Positions 46,535 to 54,873 of a stretch of DNA of 64,000 bases are shown here, in pieces; within the stretch, counting starts at the first letter, position 1; every line of letters starts with the position of its first letter. Under the pieces are notes generated by a model that was not told the DNA's origin, made no database searches, and saw only the letters and a list, made by a program, of their open reading frames with translations. Location of the stretch: assembly GCF_023158935.1 (NCBI RefSeq), contig NZ_CP096120.1:1674001-1738000 (forward strand), given 5' to 3'. Origin of the DNA: Acinetobacter portensis (GTDB lineage Bacteria; Pseudomonadota; Gammaproteobacteria; Pseudomonadales; Moraxellaceae). Made by a program: the position numbers and the translations under genes.

Positions 46535-47719
46535 TTACTGTTTAGGCAGTGGTATAAACTGCTTATCTTTATTGCTTTGAGATTTACGCTCACCAATAAC
46601 AACAGATAAAGTTAGGCTCTCATCGCCACGGTTAACAACGACAGAAACGGTACTGGTAGGTACTTGAAGTGCAACATAATTAATTAACTGTGCTGGTGTA
46701 GAAATTGCCTCACCATTCACACTCATAATAATATCACCACGTTTCAATCCCGCTTTTGCCGCTGGGCCATCTCTTAAAACATCGGCAACCACAACACCAT
46801 TTTGCTCAGGGACTAAAATATCATCTTGCTTAGATGGCAATAAGCTTATACCTAACCATCCACGAACAACACGACCATCTTTTAAAATTGAGTTTAAAAC
46901 TTGCTGACAAATTTTAGCAGGAATGGCAAAACCAATTCCCATAGAACCACCAGATTGCGAGAAAATTGCAGTATTTACACCAATTAAATTACCTGCAACA
47001 TCAATTAAAGCACCACCCGAATTACCTGGGTTAATTGCAGCATCGGTTTGAATAAAATCTTCATAGGTATTAATACCTAAATCTGAACGACCTGTTGCAG
47101 AAACAATACCTTGAGTGACTGTTTGTCCAACACCAAATGGATTTCCAATGGCTAAAACAACATCACCTACCTCATTACCACTTAATTTAAATGGCAATAC
47201 AGGTAAATCATCTAATGCAATTTTAATCACTGCTAAATCTGTATCTGGGTCTGTACCTATTACTGCAGCAACAGCACGACGACCATCATGCAATGCAACA
47301 ACAATTTGATCTGCCTGAGAAATCACATGATTATTCGTTAAAATATATCCATCTTTACGAACAATAACGCCAGAACCTAAACTATTTTCGTTTGGACCTT
47401 GTTTAAGCTGATCGGGTAATTCATTACCAAAAAATTCGCGAAATGCAGGATCGTCCAATAAAGGATGATTCATTTGCTTCACTTTTTGCGTTGTAAAAAT
47501 ATTAACAACCGCAGGTGCAGCAACTTTCACTGCTTCACTATATGAAACCACACCACCAGTACGTGTTGTGTTAATCAGTGGTTCTACTTTTTCTGCTGGC
47601 ATTTTTATCCCATCTGAAGCGATAGGTGCTTTTGGCTTCTGCATAAACTGCCAGCCTAAAAAGCCCAAAATGACAATAATAAGTAACACCCACGGTAACC
47701 AAGTCAATGTACGGCGCAC
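46535..47719 (-). CDS. DegS/AlgW-type periplasmic serine protease
   Basis: An inner-membrane-anchored trypsin-like protease of 394 residues. The N-terminal anchor is at 9-25 (PWVLLIIVILGFLGWQF). The protease domain has the triad H131 (TNNHVIS), D161 (DPDTDLAVIK) and S234 (NPGNSGGAL). One PDZ domain follows (about 290-375, LPSKQDDILVPEQNGVVV and GLKRGDIIMSVNGEAI). One anchor plus one PDZ is the DegS/AlgW pattern; those proteases cleave an anti-sigma factor in response to misfolded outer-membrane proteins. It is transcribed alone and divergent from the Nif3-like gene. Confidence 0.9.
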   Translation of the reverse strand: MRRTLTWLPWVLLIIVILGFLGWQFMQKPKAPIASDGIKMPAEKVEPLINTTRTGGVVSYSEAVKVAAPAVVNIFTTQKVKQMNHPLLDDPAFREFFGNELPDQLKQGPNENSLGSGVIVRKDGYILTNNHVISQADQIVVALHDGRRAVAAVIGTDPDTDLAVIKIALDDLPVLPFKLSGNEVGDVVLAIGNPFGVGQTVTQGIVSATGRSDLGINTYEDFIQTDAAINPGNSGGALIDVAGNLIGVNTAIFSQSGGSMGIGFAIPAKICQQVLNSILKDGRVVRGWLGISLLPSKQDDILVPEQNGVVVADVLRDGPAAKAGLKRGDIIMSVNGEAISTPAQLINYVALQVPTSTVSVVVNRGDESLTLSVVIGERKSQSNKDKQFIPLPKQ

Positions 47720-47887
47720 GGTTTTGTCCTCTTAAATATTTTAATTCGTTGATGACTAAAGTAATTTATGCACTATTGTAAAGCGAAACACAATTAGATA
47801 CATAAAAAAGCCCAATAGTTTTGTCTTGCTTTAGTTACAATTTAAACTGTATGTTGATCGTTATATTTTTTAAGGCTTTATAAATTT

Positions 47888-48646
47888 ATGGCAAAGCTGA
47901 ATGACATTATTAATTGGTGTAATAGCACATTAAAATCTTCGGAATTTAAAGATTACGCACCAAATGGTCTTCAAATTGAAGGCGCTCAAGAAGTGACTAA
48001 AATTTTATGCGCAGTAACCGCCTCGCAAGATGCTATTGATGCAGCTATTGCACAAAATGCAGATTTACTTTTAGTGCATCATGGCTATTTTTGGAAAGGC
48101 GAAGCCTACCCAATTACAGGAATGCGCGGCAATCGTATTCGCAGCTTAATTAAAAATGATATTTCTTTAGTTGGCTATCACCTGCCTTTAGACTCACATC
48201 CTACTTTAGGAAATAATGCTGCTATTGCAGAAATTCTTGAACTCGAAAATATTGAAGCTTTAGATGAAAGTGAACGACATCCTATTGGAAATATTGGCTA
48301 TTTAAAACAAGCCATGACACCTGAAGGCTTTAAAAAATATTTAACTGAACGTTTAGGATTTGACACAATTCATCTAAATGCTGACAAAAACACCATCCAA
48401 AAAGTTGGTTTTTGTACAGGTGCAGCACAAGACTATATTACGAAAGCATATGAACAAGGTTGTGATGCTTTTATTTCTGGCGAAGTAAGCGAACGTACTT
48501 TCTATGAAGCTAAAGAATTGAATGTTCATTACTATGCTTGTGGACATCACGCTACAGAAAGATACGGTGTTCAACGCTTAGGAAAAGCAATTTCAGATCA
48601 ATTTAATATCGAATACAGTTATTTCGAACTGAATAATCCTATTTGA
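47888..48646 (+). CDS. Nif3-like dinuclear metal centre protein
   Basis: A 252-residue member of the YbgI/NIF3 family, which forms toroidal hexamers with a two-metal site. Metal ligands are visible as HH in LLLVHHGYFWKG, D and H in VGYHLPLDSHPTLGN, and H and E near the end in ACGHHATERYGVQ. The biochemical role is not settled; GTP cyclohydrolase-like and nucleotide-related roles have been proposed. Upstream of sodB but with a 160-base spacer, so probably independent. Confidence 0.9.
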   Translation: MAKLNDIINWCNSTLKSSEFKDYAPNGLQIEGAQEVTKILCAVTASQDAIDAAIAQNADLLLVHHGYFWKGEAYPITGMRGNRIRSLIKNDISLVGYHLPLDSHPTLGNNAAIAEILELENIEALDESERHPIGNIGYLKQAMTPEGFKKYLTERLGFDTIHLNADKNTIQKVGFCTGAAQDYITKAYEQGCDAFISGEVSERTFYEAKELNVHYYACGHHATERYGVQRLGKAISDQFNIEYSYFELNNPI

Positions 48647-48807
48647 TAAAAAAGCATCAAATATTTTTACAATAAGCTACCCTTATTCGAATATATTTAT
48701 GCTTTATTCTCTATTGTTATTAGCACTCAATGCGCAATTTTAGCTAAGAATCTATTACAATAAGACCACTAACTGTCAAAACCCAGCAAAATGCAAGGAA
48801 TTGAAAA

Positions 48808-49434
48808 ATGACTACGATTACTTTACCAGCATTACCATATGGCTACGAAGATCTTGCTCCTCATATCAGCAAAGAAACTTTAGAATTCCATCATGACAAA
48901 CACCACAATACTTATGTTGTTAACTTAAACAACTTAGTTAAAGGTACTGACCTTGAAGGTAAATCTTTAGAAGAAATCATCACTGCTTCTGCTGGCGATG
49001 CTTCTAAAGCAGGTATTTTCAACAATGCTGCACAAGTTTGGAACCACACGTTCTACTGGAACTGTATGGCTAAAAATGGCGGTGGTGCTGCAACTGGCGC
49101 TTTAGCTGCTAAAATTGATGAAGCTTTCGGTTCTTACGAAAAATTTGCTGAAGAGTTTGCTGCTGCTGCAACAACTCAATTCGGTTCAGGTTGGGCTTGG
49201 TTAGTTGCTGATGAAGTAAACGGCAACCTTTCTATTCTTAAAACTGCAAATGCTGATACACCAATGGCTCATGGTAAAGTTGCTGTATTAACAATTGACG
49301 TTTGGGAACATGCTTACTACATCGATTTCCGTAACGCACGTCCTGTTTACATCAAAACTTTCTTAGAAAGCCTTGTAAACTGGGATTACGCAAACGCTAA
49401 ATATGCAGGTCTTGCTGCTGGCGTTGAAAAATAA
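48808..49434 (+). CDS. sodB: Iron superoxide dismutase
   Basis: A 208-residue cytosolic dismutase of the Fe/Mn family. Metal ligands: the histidine in LEFHHDKHHNTYV, the histidine in VWNHTFYWNCM, and the DVWEHAYY motif with Asp and His. HTFYWNCM and the AQFGSGW-type segment (TTQFGSGWAWLV) support an iron enzyme. AAGGA precedes ATG 48808. It ends at a strong terminator. Confidence 0.95.
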   Translation: MTTITLPALPYGYEDLAPHISKETLEFHHDKHHNTYVVNLNNLVKGTDLEGKSLEEIITASAGDASKAGIFNNAAQVWNHTFYWNCMAKNGGGAATGALAAKIDEAFGSYEKFAEEFAAAATTQFGSGWAWLVADEVNGNLSILKTANADTPMAHGKVAVLTIDVWEHAYYIDFRNARPVYIKTFLESLVNWDYANAKYAGLAAGVEK

Positions 49435-49461
49435 GATTTAAATATTTCTTATTTTTAGTCT

Positions 49462-49490
49462 AAAAAATCACCCTTTTCGGGTGATTTTTT
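49462..49490 (+). terminator. Terminator after sodB
   Basis: Stem AATCACCC/GGGTGATT with a TTTTC loop and a T-run. Confidence 0.88.
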
Positions 49491-49591
49491 ATTTTTTAAG
49501 CAATAAACGAATACTTATAAAGCAAACAATACATTTCTTTAGATTCTCTGGTTGACGGCTTGTCATTTCATCCCTAAAATGCGCATCAGAT

Positions 49592-49667
49592 TCTCCAATA
49601 GCTCAGTCGGTAGAGCGACGGACTGTTAATCCGCAGGTCCCTGGTTCGAGCCCAGGTTGGAGAGCCA
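49592..49667 (+). tRNA. tRNA-Asn(GTT), copy 1
   Basis: A 76-base cloverleaf. The acceptor stem TCTCCAA pairs with TTGGAGA, the anticodon loop CTGTTAA has GTT, and the T-loop is GGTTCGAGCCC. CCA is encoded at 49665-49667. Confidence 0.95.
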
Positions 49668-49672
49668 TCTAT

Positions 49673-49748
49673 TCTTCCATAGCTCAGTCGGTAGAGCGAC
49701 GGACTGTTAATCCGCAGGTCCCTGGTTCGAGCCCAGGTGGAAGAGCCA
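49673..49748 (+). tRNA. tRNA-Asn(GTT), copy 2
   Basis: A 76-base tRNA five bases after copy 1. The body is identical, but the acceptor stem is TCTTCCA/TGGAAGA, with both sides changed so pairing is kept. CCA is encoded. Confidence 0.95.
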
Positions 49749-49755
49749 AGATTCT

Positions 49756-49789
49756 AAAAAGCCCAAGCATTATGACTTGGGCTTTTTTT
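49756..49789 (+). terminator. Terminator after the tRNA-Asn pair
   Basis: Stem AAGCCCAAG/CTTGGGCTT with a loop of eight bases and a long T-run. Confidence 0.88.
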
Positions 49790-49894
49790 ATATCTATATA
49801 TTTAGGTACCTTTCTAATAACAGCTCTATATATTGTTCATTTCTTGCTTTTTCGCTATCTTAAAAATAATCAATAAAATGAATGATTAAAAATT

Positions 49895-50200
49895 ATGGAT
49901 ACACCTTGGTTAAAGTCTCTTATTTTTTGGGCGATTGTAATTACCGTTATTTTTGCAGTTTTTCAATGCTAGCAAAAAACAGAAAATAATAAACAAGCCT
50001 CTGCCCTCATGTATGAACGTCTGTACCAATGTACACGTGACTTAAAAACTGAACATAAAGTGCTACTAAATTCTATTCAGCAAAAATTAACAGAAAATTT
50101 AAACCAGCAAGACATGGTAAAACTCATTAATGAATGTAGAAAAGTAAATCCATCCAAACCACGTGAATATTATATTCAAGCTATTAAATCGAGTAATTAA
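49895..50200 (+). pseudogene. Small membrane-anchored protein gene split by an amber codon
   Basis: One frame runs from ATG 49895 to TAA 50200 with a single TAG at 49970-49972. The first 25 codons give a membrane anchor (WLKSLIFWAIVITVIFAVFQ) ending in Cys. After the TAG come 75 codons of polar helical sequence including YERLYQCTRDLK and NECRKVNPSKPREYY. The body continues in frame and keeps protein-like composition, so CAG-to-TAG mutation of a 101-codon gene is the simplest reading. Family unknown. The downstream part could restart at ATG 50009 (63 codons) but would lack the anchor. Confidence 0.65.
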
Positions 50201-50313
50201 GATCATTAAATTGTCGTTGCGTTTACTTTTAAATCAATTAATTCAAAAATATGGTGTTTTTTCCAATTCTTGCTTGACCTTGTAGCATTTGCCACATAGA
50301 ATTCGTTTCAGAT

Positions 50314-50389
50314 TCTCCAATAGCTCAGTCGGTAGAGCGACGGACTGTTAATCCGCAGGTCCCTGGTTCGAGCCCAGGTTGGAGAGCCA
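50314..50389 (+). tRNA. tRNA-Asn(GTT), copy 3
   Basis: Identical in sequence to copy 1, including the acceptor stem TCTCCAA/TTGGAGA and the encoded CCA. It lies 565 bases after copy 2, beyond the broken small gene. Confidence 0.95.
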
Positions 50390-50395
50390 AATTCT

Positions 50396-50427
50396 AAAAA
50401 CCCACTCATTACGAAGTGGGTTTTTTA
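50396..50427 (+). terminator. Terminator after the third tRNA-Asn
   Basis: Stem AAACCCACT/AGTGGGTTT with an eight-base loop and a T-run. It overlaps an upstream GTG (50416) of the next reading frame, which argues against that GTG as a start. Confidence 0.85.
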
Positions 50428-50445
50428 TTGCTTAAAGATCCTGCC

Positions 50446-50898
50446 GTGTTTGAATCAATTCAATTTACTTTCTTTCTTATAGGATGTATTGCCTCTTTGG
50501 CTTTATTTATCCTTGTTGTTCAGCGCTATGTGCGACCAACTCAAAAATATTACCCCCGTCCTGTAATTACAAATTTTGAAAGTAAGATGTTTGCTCGTCT
50601 TAACCAAAGTTTTCCTGAATATCACATACTTGCACAAGTTGCATTTAGTGCGCTTATCACCCATCACAATATGAAAGTTCGCGCTAAGTTCAATCGTAAA
50701 GTAACCGACTTTGTAATTTTAGATAAGAAGTTGCAAGTCATTGCAATCATCGAACTGGATGATCCAACACATATAGGCAAAGAACAAGAGGATGCTGAAC
50801 GTGACGCTATGCTTTTACAAGCAGGCTATCAAGTTTATCGCTATACCAATATCCCAAGTCCACAAAGCTTAAGACGCGACATCTTAAATCACTCTTAA
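50446..50898 (+). CDS. DUF2726-domain membrane-anchored protein
   Basis: One N-terminal membrane segment (FFLIGCIASLALFILVV) precedes a DUF2726 domain. Its features are ARLNQSFPEYHILAQVAFSALI, then FNRKVTDFVILDKKLQVIAIIELDDPTH, and DAERDAMLLQAGYQVYRY. The strand-D-strand-E pattern (DFVILD, IELDD) resembles a restriction-endonuclease-like core, which is how this family is usually described. Its function is unknown. GTG 50416 lies in the preceding terminator, so GTG 50446 or TTG 50428 is more likely. Confidence 0.8.
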   Translation: MFESIQFTFFLIGCIASLALFILVVQRYVRPTQKYYPRPVITNFESKMFARLNQSFPEYHILAQVAFSALITHHNMKVRAKFNRKVTDFVILDKKLQVIAIIELDDPTHIGKEQEDAERDAMLLQAGYQVYRYTNIPSPQSLRRDILNHS

Positions 50899-50912
50899 TC
50901 TTTTATAGATAT

Positions 50913-50940
50913 AAAAAAAGCGACCTTTAAGTCGCTTTTA
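50913..50940. terminator. Bidirectional terminator after the DUF2726 gene
   Basis: Stem AAAAGCGAC/GTCGCTTTT with a short loop between convergent genes. Confidence 0.87.
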
Positions 50941-50956
50941 AAATTTCATAAAATTA

Positions 50957-51181
50957 TTAATCAGCCTTTGCTAAAGCTTCAGAAGCAGCACGCTCTCGCG
51001 CTTCCCTTTCTTTCACTTTTTGCATAATTTCTTCACGTTGCTGTTTATACTTTTCCTGATTCTTTGCATCACCATTTACCGCAAGAAATGCCATACCAAC
51101 CAAAAACAAAGGAATAATTAATCCTAAGCTTGCTAAAAATATTGTCTTTTTAGAAAGTGGCTTCTTTGTAGATTGCGTCAT
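50957..51181 (-). CDS. Small single-pass membrane protein
   Basis: A 74-residue protein: a lysine-rich N-terminus, one membrane segment at about 15-34 (FLASLGLIIPLFLVGMAFLA), and a charged helical C-terminal tail with coiled-coil character (EEIMQKVKEREARERAASEALAKA). The family is unknown. It lies between two terminators and is transcribed alone. Confidence 0.6.
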   Translation of the reverse strand: MTQSTKKPLSKKTIFLASLGLIIPLFLVGMAFLAVNGDAKNQEKYKQQREEIMQKVKEREARERAASEALAKAD

Positions 51182-51245
51182 TTAAAATCCAGTATGCAAG
51201 GAACAAAAGGTTATTCAATATACTTGAAACAAAATATCATTCAAT

Positions 51246-51273
51246 AAAAAAGCATCCTTTTTAGAATGCTTTT
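51246..51273 (-). terminator. Terminator after ubiA
   Basis: AAAAGCAT pairs with ATGCTTTT around an imperfect loop region, with a T-run on the minus strand. Confidence 0.7.
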
Positions 51274-51290
51274 CTTTAAAAATTCGCTGC

Positions 51291-52169
51291 TTATTGTAAA
51301 GCGACAACAATACCAATAAAAATGATTAACCCTACCCATCTATTGTGTCTAAATGCCCAAAAACACAATTGTGGATCTCTATCTTTCGTTTTCGTCCATT
51401 GATAAATAAAATCGGCAGCAACGCATAATAATGCGATTACACCAAATGGAATAAGTAAGTTTTCGATATATAACGCTGTACCAATTAAAATAATACTGAG
51501 TAACTGTAGCAGTGAAATAATTTCAATGTCGTACTTACCAAATAAAATTGCGGTAGATTTCACACCAATTTTTAAATCGTATTCACGGTCTGTAATGGCG
51601 TACTGCGTGTCATAAGCCACTGTCCAAGCCAAATTACCCAAATAAAGTAACCAACAAGTTAAACCTAATTCAGCCCCTACAGCGGTATATGCCATAGGAA
51701 TAGACCATGAAAAAGCAGCACCTAAAAATACTTGTGGTAAATGTGTGTAACGCTTCATAAATGGATAAATAAACGCTAAAAACAATGCACCAAATGAACA
51801 ATAGAACGTTTCTATTGGTAAAAAGAACAACATACATGCGCTTGCAGCAACTAGAAATAGAAACACATAAATAGCTTCTTTTGCGCTAATAATTCCTGTT
51901 GCAAGTGGTCGATTTTTCGTGCGTTCTACCGCACCATCTACCTTTCGGTCTGCAAAGTCATTAATTGCACAACCTGCTGCACGCATAAAAATAGTCCCTA
52001 AAATCATTGGAATTAAAATTCCAATTTCAGGCATACCTTTATTTGCAATCCAAAGCGCCCACATGGTTGGCCAAAACACCAACTCTGTACCAATTGGCTT
52101 ATCAAAACGGCACAAATAATAATAAGCTTCTAAACGCTCACGCCATGTGATCTGCTGCGCAACAGACAT
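51291..52169 (-). CDS. ubiA: 4-hydroxybenzoate polyprenyltransferase
   Basis: The integral membrane enzyme that prenylates 4-hydroxybenzoate in ubiquinone synthesis. The 292-residue protein has about nine membrane segments. The two aspartate-rich motifs that bind magnesium and diphosphate are NDFADRKVDG (about residues 70-79) and DTQYAITDREYD (about 190-201). It follows ubiC by nine bases, so the gene order matches the pathway: UbiC makes the substrate of UbiA. Confidence 0.95.
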   Translation of the reverse strand: MSVAQQITWRERLEAYYYLCRFDKPIGTELVFWPTMWALWIANKGMPEIGILIPMILGTIFMRAAGCAINDFADRKVDGAVERTKNRPLATGIISAKEAIYVFLFLVAASACMLFFLPIETFYCSFGALFLAFIYPFMKRYTHLPQVFLGAAFSWSIPMAYTAVGAELGLTCWLLYLGNLAWTVAYDTQYAITDREYDLKIGVKSTAILFGKYDIEIISLLQLLSIILIGTALYIENLLIPFGVIALLCVAADFIYQWTKTKDRDPQLCFWAFRHNRWVGLIIFIGIVVALQ

Positions 52170-52178
52170 ATATATCCT

Positions 52179-52670
52179 TTAACCTTGCTGAATAAACTGC
52201 TCAAAGGCAGGTAAAAACGTTTCTTGAACTATAAATTTACAATCGTGCCAAGTATAGCAACTTTGGCGTGTCCATCCTTCATCTAATAAAATTACGCGTC
52301 TTTCACAGCTTGGGTTAGTTCGATCAAATAGGAATTTACCAATTGGTTTTTTTCCAATATGTTGAAATAGTCGTGCTTTACCCTGCAAACTTAAAATCGG
52401 AAATATGCTTTTTGCTTTTACCCAAGCTTCAGCTTCAGAACCATATAATAAAGTTTCACGAACCCAAGATGTATGATGTATTGGAGACTTCATCCACATC
52501 GCATCTTCACGTTTTAATCGCTGGAAATACTCTTTCGTTGGTTGTACTTTAAATTGTCCTTTCCCCAACTCTGTAAGCTGTTGAGTCAGTGAACCTGATG
52601 CATACAACCAATGACGTAATTCAGGCGAAATTCTTTTATCTTTAAGTTCAAGTTCTCGCTTATTACGCAT
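52179..52670 (-). CDS. ubiC: Chorismate lyase
   Basis: Makes 4-hydroxybenzoate and pyruvate from chorismate. With ATG 52670 it has 163 residues. LRHWLYASGSLTQQLT, then WVRETLLYG with the catalytic arginine region, and IGKKPIGKFLF with the product-contact glutamate/lysine area are the family blocks. The upstream TTG at 52688 adds six residues with no support. First gene of ubiCA. Confidence 0.92.
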   Translation of the reverse strand: MRNKRELELKDKRISPELRHWLYASGSLTQQLTELGKGQFKVQPTKEYFQRLKREDAMWMKSPIHHTSWVRETLLYGSEAEAWVKAKSIFPILSLQGKARLFQHIGKKPIGKFLFDRTNPSCERRVILLDEGWTRQSCYTWHDCKFIVQETFLPAFEQFIQQG

Positions 52671-52747
52671 ATATTCACAGCTCTTCAAAATATTCTATTT
52701 AATCTAATACAACACATTTCAAGATATTTTCATCTTAAATAATGTAT

Positions 52748-53026
52748 TTAGCTTGCTTCTGTTTTAGCAATAACCTGAAATTTACCTTGTGCATTTTTAA
52801 TTAAAATTAAGCCTTCTGCACTTAAATAAAACTCTTCAGGATAATCAAACTCTAAAGCCAATTCAGGATGACGAAGCGCAATAAACTGCGCGTGCTTATA
52901 TCCCTCTAAAGTACGCCCTACTTCTAAATAAGTAACTTCTGAAAAATTTAGCTTAAAACCTTTTTCCTGATCTTGCGGATCTATCCAAGGAAAAAAACTC
53001 GTATGCTTTTTACGTGGTTTCGCCAT
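52748..53026 (-). CDS. Uncharacterised small protein
   Basis: A 92-residue soluble protein. The basic start MAKPRKKHTSFFPWIDPQDQ is followed by an alpha/beta-looking segment (YLEVGRTLEGYKHAQFIALRH). No signal, membrane segment or catalytic motif is seen. The family is unknown to me. It is on the same strand as, and about 80 bases upstream of, ubiC, and could share its transcript. Confidence 0.6.
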   Translation of the reverse strand: MAKPRKKHTSFFPWIDPQDQEKGFKLNFSEVTYLEVGRTLEGYKHAQFIALRHPELALEFDYPEEFYLSAEGLILIKNAQGKFQVIAKTEAS

Positions 53027-53073
53027 AATGACTTTAATTCAATAATCTTTTCATTATATTAACCCAAGATACA

Positions 53074-53102
53074 AAAAAACCCGCAACTCGTGCGGGTTTT
53101 TT
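53074..53102 (-). terminator. Terminator after glnA
   Basis: Stem AAACCCGCA/TGCGGGTTT with a five-base loop and T-run. Confidence 0.88.
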
Positions 53103-53123
53103 ACAGTGAAATTCTAAAAAGAA

Positions 53124-54539
53124 TTACAAGCTGTAGTACATATCAAATTCAACTGGGTGAGTTGTCGTGTTCAAACGACGAACTTCTTCAGTTTTAAGCT
53201 CGATATAAGCATCTAGCATTTCTTTAGAGAATACACCACCTTTAAGCAGGTAGTCATGATCCGCTTCAAGAGCTTCAAGAGCCATATCTAAGCTGTGAGC
53301 AACTGTAGGGATTTTCGCTTCTTCTTCAGGAGGAAGATCGTACAAGTTTTTGTCAGCAGCTTCACCTGGGTGAATCTTGTTTTGAATACCGTCAAGACCA
53401 GCCATTAACAATGCAGCGAAACCTAAGTACGGGTTCATCATTGGATCTGGGAAACGTGCTTCAATACGTTTGCCTTTAGGGCTAGAAACGTAAGGAATAC
53501 GAATAGAAGCAGAACGGTTACGTGCTGAGTAAGCAAGCATAATTGGTGCTTCGAAATGCGGAACTAAACGCTTGTACGAGTTTGTAGAAGGGTTAGTTAA
53601 TGCATTCAATGAACGAGCATGTTTGATAATACCACCAATGAAGTACAACGCCATTTCAGAAAGGCCTGCATATTCATCACCAGCAAACAAGTTCTTGCCA
53701 TCTTTAGAGATAGACATGTGAACGTGCATACCAGAACCGTTATCGCCAACCATTGGTTTAGGCATAAACGTAGCTGTTTTAGCATATTGATGAGCAACGT
53801 TCCAAACAGCATATTTAAACTGTTGTACTTCGTCTGCTTTACGAACCATAGTGTTGAAGCTTACACCAATTTCTAATTGGCAAGATGCAACTTCATGGTG
53901 ATGTACTTCTACACGACCAGGGCCCATTATATCTTCAATTTTTTGACACATGTCAGCACGCATGTCATGTGAAGAATCTACAGGAGGAACTGGGAAGTAA
54001 CCGCCTTTAACACGTGGACGGTGACCAGAGTTACCGCCTTCGTAGTCTTTATTTGTAGACCAAGCAGCTTCTTCAGCGATTAATGTATGGCGAGCGCCAG
54101 ACATATCGATGTCCCATTTAACTTCGTCAAATACGAAGAATTCTGGTTCTGGACCAAAGAATGCTGTATCACCAATACCAGTAGACTTTAAGTATTCTTC
54201 TGCACGGCGAGCAATCGAACGTGGGTCACGGTCATAACCTTGACCTGTTGAAGGCTCAATTACGTCACAAGTTACAACGACAGTTGGTTCTGCGAAGAAC
54301 GGGTCTAAGAAACATGTTTCCGCGTCTGGGCGTAAAATCATGTCTGAAGCTTCGATACCTTTCCAACCAGCAATTGAAGAGCCGTCAAACATTTTACCGT
54401 CTTCAAATGTATCTTCGTCAATTGTATCTGCTGGGTAAGTTACGTGTTGCTCTTTACCCTTAGTATCAGTAAAGCGAAAATCGACCCATTTTGCGCCACT
54501 TTCTTGGATGAGTTGAAGGACCTTGTTCGCCATGCTCAT
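53124..54539 (-). CDS. glnA: Glutamine synthetase type I
   Basis: ATP-dependent synthesis of glutamine from glutamate and ammonia, the entry point of nitrogen. The 471-residue protein has [18 protein letters not shown], the ATP motif [14 protein letters not shown], and [11 protein letters not shown]. The adenylylation tyrosine is in NLYDLPPEE, so activity is probably controlled by GlnE. GGAG precedes ATG 54539. Transcription is set by a sigma-54 promoter and an upstream NtrC-type palindrome. No ntrBC genes follow within the window: a terminator ends the transcript. Confidence 0.97.
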   Translation of the reverse strand: MSMANKVLQLIQESGAKWVDFRFTDTKGKEQHVTYPADTIDEDTFEDGKMFDGSSIAGWKGIEASDMILRPDAETCFLDPFFAEPTVVVTCDVIEPSTGQGYDRDPRSIARRAEEYLKSTGIGDTAFFGPEPEFFVFDEVKWDIDMSGARHTLIAEEAAWSTNKDYEGGNSGHRPRVKGGYFPVPPVDSSHDMRADMCQKIEDIMGPGRVEVHHHEVASCQLEIGVSFNTMVRKADEVQQFKYAVWNVAHQYAKTATFMPKPMVGDNGSGMHVHMSISKDGKNLFAGDEYAGLSEMALYFIGGIIKHARSLNALTNPSTNSYKRLVPHFEAPIMLAYSARNRSASIRIPYVSSPKGKRIEARFPDPMMNPYLGFAALLMAGLDGIQNKIHPGEAADKNLYDLPPEEEAKIPTVAHSLDMALEALEADHDYLLKGGVFSKEMLDAYIELKTEEVRRLNTTTHPVEFDMYYSL

Positions 54540-54560
54540 TTTGCTCCGATGTTTTTTGTT

Positions 54561-54575
54561 GCACTTGTGAAGTGC
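54561..54575. repeat. Small hairpin in the glnA leader
   Basis: GCACTTGTGAAGTGC can form a six-base-pair stem with a three-base loop just upstream of the glnA ribosome site. Function unknown. Confidence 0.4.
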
Positions 54576-54598
54576 GTGTTAGTAGTTGGTTAGTATTA

Positions 54599-54614
54599 AG
54601 CAAGTACCATACCA
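54599..54614 (-). promoter_or_regulatory. Sigma-54 promoter of glnA
   Basis: On the minus strand TGGTATGGTACTTGCT fits TGGYAYRN4TTGCW exactly, with GG and GC ten bases apart. It starts transcription about 45-50 bases before ATG 54539. Confidence 0.75.
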
Positions 54615-54762
54615 ACTTTTAAAACCAATACCAGAATACCGAATTCCTTATCAGAAAACATGCAATATGGGCTTGGCTTAGACGCTATTATACTGTTTGA
54701 AAAAGGAAATGCACCATATTCAAACACTCTTCATCACATTTGTTGAAAAAGATTTTCCGATA

Positions 54763-54777
54763 GCACTAATTTAGTGC
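54763..54777. promoter_or_regulatory. NtrC-type enhancer palindrome upstream of glnA
   Basis: GCACTAATTTAGTGC is a palindrome of the GCAC-N7-GTGC type, the spacing of NtrC sites. It lies about 150 bases upstream of the sigma-54 promoter, a normal enhancer distance. A TGCACCA half-site is at 54710-54716. Confidence 0.65.
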
Positions 54778-54873
54778 ACCGATTGATTTAATCTAATAAT
54801 AAATGACGATTATTTTCCAATTTTAAAGATATTTATCATAAAAATTATTCAGGTATATTTTAAAATCTTATTA

